NCBI GenBank assembly: GCA_964036315.1
Contig: OZ038517.1
Span: forward strand, 47,570,237-47,634,236
Direction of reading: 5' to 3'
Length of the DNA: 64,000 nucleotides
Source of the DNA: Acanthosepion esculentum
Lineage: Eukaryota; Mollusca; Cephalopoda; Sepiida; Sepiidae
Shown here: piece by piece, positions 59,301 to 64,000 of the stretch
How the letters are laid out: the number at the start of each line of letters is the position of its first letter
How positions within the stretch are numbered: the first letter of the stretch is position 1
Made by a program: the position numbers and the translations under genes
Notes under the pieces: generated by a model
Databases searched by the model: none
The model's input: only the letters and a program-made list of their open reading frames with translations
What the model was told of the DNA's origin: nothing

Positions 59301-62300
59301 TTTAAGGATCAGAGGATATTCAACCAAGAATGTTGGGTTATAAAAAGCCAAAATGAGATAAAGAAAAGACTAGCCTTAAATTAATAATGAAAATAATTAT
59401 GCAATATATTTTAAGGATCAGAGGATATTCAACCAAGAATGTTGGGTTATAAAAAGCCACAATGATATAAAGAAAAGACTAGCCTTAAATTAATAATGAA
59501 AATACTTATGCAATATATTTTAAGGATCAGAGGATATTCAACCAAGAATGTTGGGTTATAAAAAGCCAAAATGAGATAAAGAAAAGACTAGCCTTAAATT
59601 AATAATGAAAATAATTATGCAATATATTTTCAGGATCAGAGGATATTCAACCAAGAATGTTGGGTTATAAAAAGCCACAATGAGATAAAGAAAAGACTAG
59701 CCTTAAATTAATAATGAAAATACTTATGCAATATATTTTAAGGATCAGAGGATATTCAACCAAGAATGTTGGGTTATAAAAAGCCAAAATGAGATAAAGA
59801 AAAGACTAGCCTTAAATTAATAATGAAAATACTTATGCAATATATTTTAAGGATCAGAGCATATTCAACCAAGAATGTTGGGTTATAAAAAGCCACAATG
59901 ATATAAAGAAAAGACTAGCCTTAAATTAATAATGAAAATACTTATGCAATATATTTTAAGGATCAGAGGATATTCAACCAAGAATGTTGGGTTATAAAAA
60001 GCCAAAATGAGATAAAGAAAAGACTAGCCTTAAATTAATAATGAAAATACTTATGCAATATATTTTAAGGATCAGAGGATATTCAACCAAGAATGTTGGG
60101 TTATAAAAAGCCACAATGATATAAAGAAAAGACTAGCCTTAAATTAATAATGAAAATACTTATGCAATATATTTTAAGGATCAGAGGATATTCAACCAAG
60201 AATGTTGGGTTATAAAAAGCCAAAATGAGATAAAGAAAAGACTAGCCTTAAAATAATAATGAAAATAATTATGCAATATATTTTAAGGATCAGAGGATAT
60301 TCAACCAAGAATGTTGGGTTATAAAAAGCCACAATGATATAAAGAAAAGACTAGCCTTAAATTAATAATGAAAATACTTATGCAATATATTTTAAGGATC
60401 AGAGGATATTCAACCAAGAATGTTGGGTTATAAAAAGCCAAAATGAGATAAAGAAAAGACTAGCCTTAAATTAATAATGAAAATACTTATGCAATATATT
60501 TTAAGGATCAGAGGATATTCAACCAAGAATGTTGGGTTATAAAAAGCCACAATGATATAAAGAAAAGACTAGCCTTAAATTAATAATGAAAATACTTATG
60601 CAATATATTTTAAGGATCAGAGGATATTCAACCAAGAATGTTGGGTTATAAAAAGCCAAAATGAGATAAAGAAAAGACTAGCCTTAAATTAATAATGAAA
60701 ATAATTATGCAATATATTTTAAGGATCAGAGGATATTCAACCAAGAATGTTGGGTTATAAAAAGCCACAATGATATAAAGAAAAGACTAGCCTTAAATTA
60801 ATAATGAAAATACTTATGCAATATATTTTAAGGATCAGAGGATATTCAACCAAGAATGTTGGGTTATAAAAAGCCAAAATGAGATAAAGAAAAGACTAGC
60901 CTTAAATTAATAATGAAAATACTTATGCAATATATTTTAAGGATCAGAGGATATTCAACCAAGAATGTTGGGTTATAAAAATCCACAATGATATAAAGAA
61001 AAGACTAGCCTTAAATTAATAATGAAAATACTTATGCAATATATTTTAAGGATCAGAGGATATTCAACCAAGAATGTTGGGTTATAAAAAGCCACAATGA
61101 TATAAAGAAAAGACTAGCCTTAAATTAATAATGAAAATACTTATGCAATATATTTTAAGGATCAGAGGATATTCAACCAAGAATGTTGGGTTATAAAAAG
61201 CCACAATGAGATAAAGAAAAGACTAGCCTTAAATTAATAATGAAAATAATTATGCAATATATTTTAAGGATCAGAGGATATTCAACCAAGAATGTTGGGT
61301 TATAAAAAGCCACAATGATATAAAGAAAAGACTAGCCTTAAATTAATAATGAAAATAATTATGCAATATATTTTAAGGATCAGAGGATATTCAACCAAGA
61401 ATGTTGGGTTATAAAAAGCCAAAATGAGATAAAGAAAAGACTAGCCTTAAATTAATAATGAAAATACTTATGCAATATATTTTAAGGATCAGAGGATATT
61501 CAACCAAGAATGTTGGGTTATAAAAAGCCAAAATGAGATAAAGAAAAGACTAGCCTTAAATTAATAATGAAAATACTTATGCAATATATTTTAAGGATCA
61601 GAGGATATTCAACCAAGAATGTTGGGTTATAAAAAGCCACAATGATATAAAGAAAAGACTAGCCTTAAATTAATAATGAAAATACTTATGCAATATATTT
61701 TAAGGATCAGAGGATATTCAACCAAGAATGTTGGGTTATAAAAAGCCAAAATGAGATAAAGAAAAGACTAGCCTTAAATTAATAATGAAAATAATTATGC
61801 AATATATTTTAAGGATCAGAGGATATTCAACCAAGAATGTTGGGTTATAAAAAGCCACAATGAGATAAAGAAAAGACTAGCCTTAAATTAATAATGAAAA
61901 TAATTATGCAATATATTTTAAGGATCAGAGGATATTCAACCAAGAATGTTGGGTTATAAAAAGCCACAATGAGATAAAGAAAAGACTAGCCTTAAATTAA
62001 TAATGAAAATACTTATGCAATATATTTTAAGGATCAGAGGATATTCAACCAAGAATGTTGGGTTATAAAAAGCCACAATGAGATAAAGAAAAGACTAGCC
62101 TTAAATTAATAATGAAAATACTTATGCAATATATTTTAAGGATCAGAGGATATTCAACCAAGAATGTTGGGTTATAAAAAGCCACAATGAGATAAAGAAA
62201 AGACTAGCCTTAAATTAATAATGAAAATACTTATGCAATATATTTTAAGGATCAGAGGATATTCAACCAAGAATGTTGGGTTATAAAAAGCCACAATGAT

Positions 62301-64000
62301 ATAAAGAAAAGACTAGCCTTAGATTAATAATGAAAATACTTATGCAATATATTTTAAGGATCAGAGGATATTCAACCAAGAATGTTGGGTTATAAAAAGC
62401 CACAATGATATAAAGAAAAGACTAGCCTTAAATTAATAATGAAAATACTTATGCAATATATTTTAAGGATCAGAGGATATTCAACCAAGAATGTTGGGTT
62501 ATAAAAAGCCAAAATGATATAAAGAAAAGACTAGCCTTAAATTAATAATGAAAATACTTATGCAATATATTTTAAGGATCAGAGGATATTCAACCAAGAA
62601 TGTTGGGTTATAAAAAGCCACAATGAGATAAAGAAAAGACTAGCCTTAAATTAATAATGAAAATAATTATGCAATATATTTTAAGGATCAGAGGATATTC
62701 AACCAAGAATGTTGGGTTATAAAAAGCCAAAATGAGATAAAGAAAAGACTAGCCTTAAATTAATAATGAAAATACTTATGCAATATATTTTAAGGATCAG
62801 AGGATATTCAACCAAGAATGTTGGGTTATAAAAAGCCAAAATGAGATAAAGAAAAGACTAGCCTTAAATTAATAATGAAAATACTTATGCAATATATTTT
62901 AAGGATCAGAGGATATTCAACCAAGAATGTTGGGTTATAAATAGCCACAATGATATAAAGAAAAGACTAGCCTTAAATTAATAATGAAAATACTTATGCA
63001 ATATATTTTAAGGATCAGAGGATATTCAACCAAGAATGTTGGGTTATAAAAAGCCAAAATGATATAAAGAAAAGACTAGCCTTAAATTAATAATGAGAAT
63101 ACTTATGCAATATATTTTAAGGATCAGAGGATATTCAACCAAGAATGTTGGGTTATAAAAAGCCACAATGAGATGAAGAATAGACTAGCCTTAGATTAAT
63201 AATGAAAATACTTATGCAATATATTTTAAGGATCAGAGGATATTCAACCAAGAATGTTGGGTTATAAAAAGCCACAATGAGATAAAGAAAAGACTAGCCT
63301 TAAATTAATAATGAAAATAATTATGCAATATATTTTAAGGATCAGAGGATATTCAACCAAGAATGTTGGGTTATAAAAAGCCACAATGATATAAAGAAAA
63401 GACTAGCCTTATATTAATAATGAAAATACTTATGCAATATATTTTAAGGATCAGAGGATATTCAACCAAGAATGTTGGGTTATAAAAAGCCACAATGATA
63501 TAAAGAAAAGACTAGCCTTAGATTAATAATGAAAATACTTATGCAATATATTTTAAGGATCAGAGGATATTCAACCAAGAATGTTGGGTTATAAAAAGCC
63601 AAAATGATATAAAGAAAAGACTAGCCTTAAATTAATAATGAAAATACTTATGCAATATATTTTAAGGATCAGAGGATATTCAACCAAGAATGTTGGGTTA
63701 TAAAAAGCCACAATGAGATGAAGAAAAGACTAGCCTTAAATTAATAATGAAAATAATTATGCAATATATTTTAAGGATCAGAGGATATTCAACCAAGAAT
63801 GTTGGGTTATAAAAAGCCACAATGAGATGAAGAAAAGACTAGCCTTAAATTAATAATGAAAATACTTATGCAATATATTTTAAGGATCAGAGGATATTCA
63901 ACCAAGAATGTTGGGTTATAAAAAGCCAAAATGATATAAAGAAAAGACTAGCCTTAAATTAATAATGAAAATACTTATGCAATATATTTTAAGGATCAGA

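Larger units (their letters stand above)
26060..64000. repeat. 109-bp satellite array, about 348 units, open at the right edge
   Basis: The monomer is 109 bp with about 29 G or C (27%) and no CpG. Conserved landmarks in order are: GACTAGCCTTAAATTAATAA, ATGAAAATACTTATGCAATA, TATTTTAAGGATCAGAGGAT, ATTCAACCAAGAATGTTGGG and TTATAAAAAGCCACAATGAT. GGATCAGAGG first occurs at 26,288 and last at 63,993; the distance equals 346 x 109 minus 9, and there are nine 108-bp units. Main variable sites are CCACAATG or CCAAAATG; GATATAAAG, GAGATAAAG or GAGATGAAG; ACTTATG or AATTATG; TTAAATT or TTAGATT. No transposon interrupts it. Since 109 is not a multiple of three, frames close within units except where 108-bp units adjoin. 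Confidence 0.99.

Noticed and set aside
26060..64000. CRISPR array
   Set aside because: Units are contiguous and homogeneous with no unique spacers, and the context is animal transposon DNA.
26060..64000. Centromere call, including a search for a CENP-B box
   Set aside because: No CENP-B-like motif is present (the unit lacks CG), and tandem structure alone does not prove a centromere.

Overview
This window is non-coding, repeat-dominated animal DNA, most likely from a cephalopod and probably an octopus. That guess rests on recognising, from memory and without a search, several repeat families typical of octopus assemblies: a mariner transposase relic, a non-LTR RNase-H tail, a retroposon 3' end with an AAAC-rich tail, and tRNA-derived SINEs. 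I found no intact host gene, rRNA or tRNA gene. Every open frame longer than about 60 codons is a transposon remnant, part of a satellite, or a chance frame in AT-rich DNA.

Layout. 1-4,854: a probable LTR fragment at the left edge, then tRNA-derived SINEs, three 3'-truncated copies of one LINE family and TA microsatellites. 4,855-8,068: a 90-bp tandem satellite of about 35.7 copies. 8,069-15,858: a retroposon, a reversed LINE 3' end, a Helitron helicase C-terminus, six hAT-transposase C-terminal fragments (two as a 519-bp tandem duplication), a tRNA SINE, and a LINE reverse-transcriptase end on the minus strand. 15,859-21,027: nested repeats. A second LINE family (RNase-H tail and reverse-transcriptase end) is tandemly duplicated and then hit by two retroposons, both bounded by 13-bp target-site duplications. 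One of these has a matching empty site elsewhere in the window. 22,411-23,690: an internally deleted mariner element whose 3' end has been amplified as a 166-bp tandem repeat. 23,790-26,059: another LINE end, retroposon tails, a TA microsatellite and a SINE.

26,060 to the right edge: one uninterrupted satellite array of a 109-bp, roughly 27% GC, CpG-free monomer, about 348 units and still running at 64,000. Its phase is almost perfect. From the first standard unit at 26,288 to 63,993 the distance is 37,705 bp, which equals 346 x 109 minus nine, and I count exactly nine 108-bp variant units. The array is a mosaic of multi-unit blocks copied at whole-unit offsets (for example 8, 9, 11, 19, 25, 27, 28, 33, 36 and 37 units). 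Near 41.5-41.9 kb three partial units of 30, 50 and 29 bp interrupt it and add up to exactly one monomer.

Nothing here works together as a pathway. The window is a record of transposon insertion, decay and tandem amplification. The most notable items are the 38-kb satellite and its internal copying history, the two retroposons with exact boundaries, and three cases of transposon fragments becoming tandem repeats (hAT ends, mariner 3' end, LINE RNase-H segment). All counts and coordinates were made by eye and arithmetic; no alignment or database search was run.
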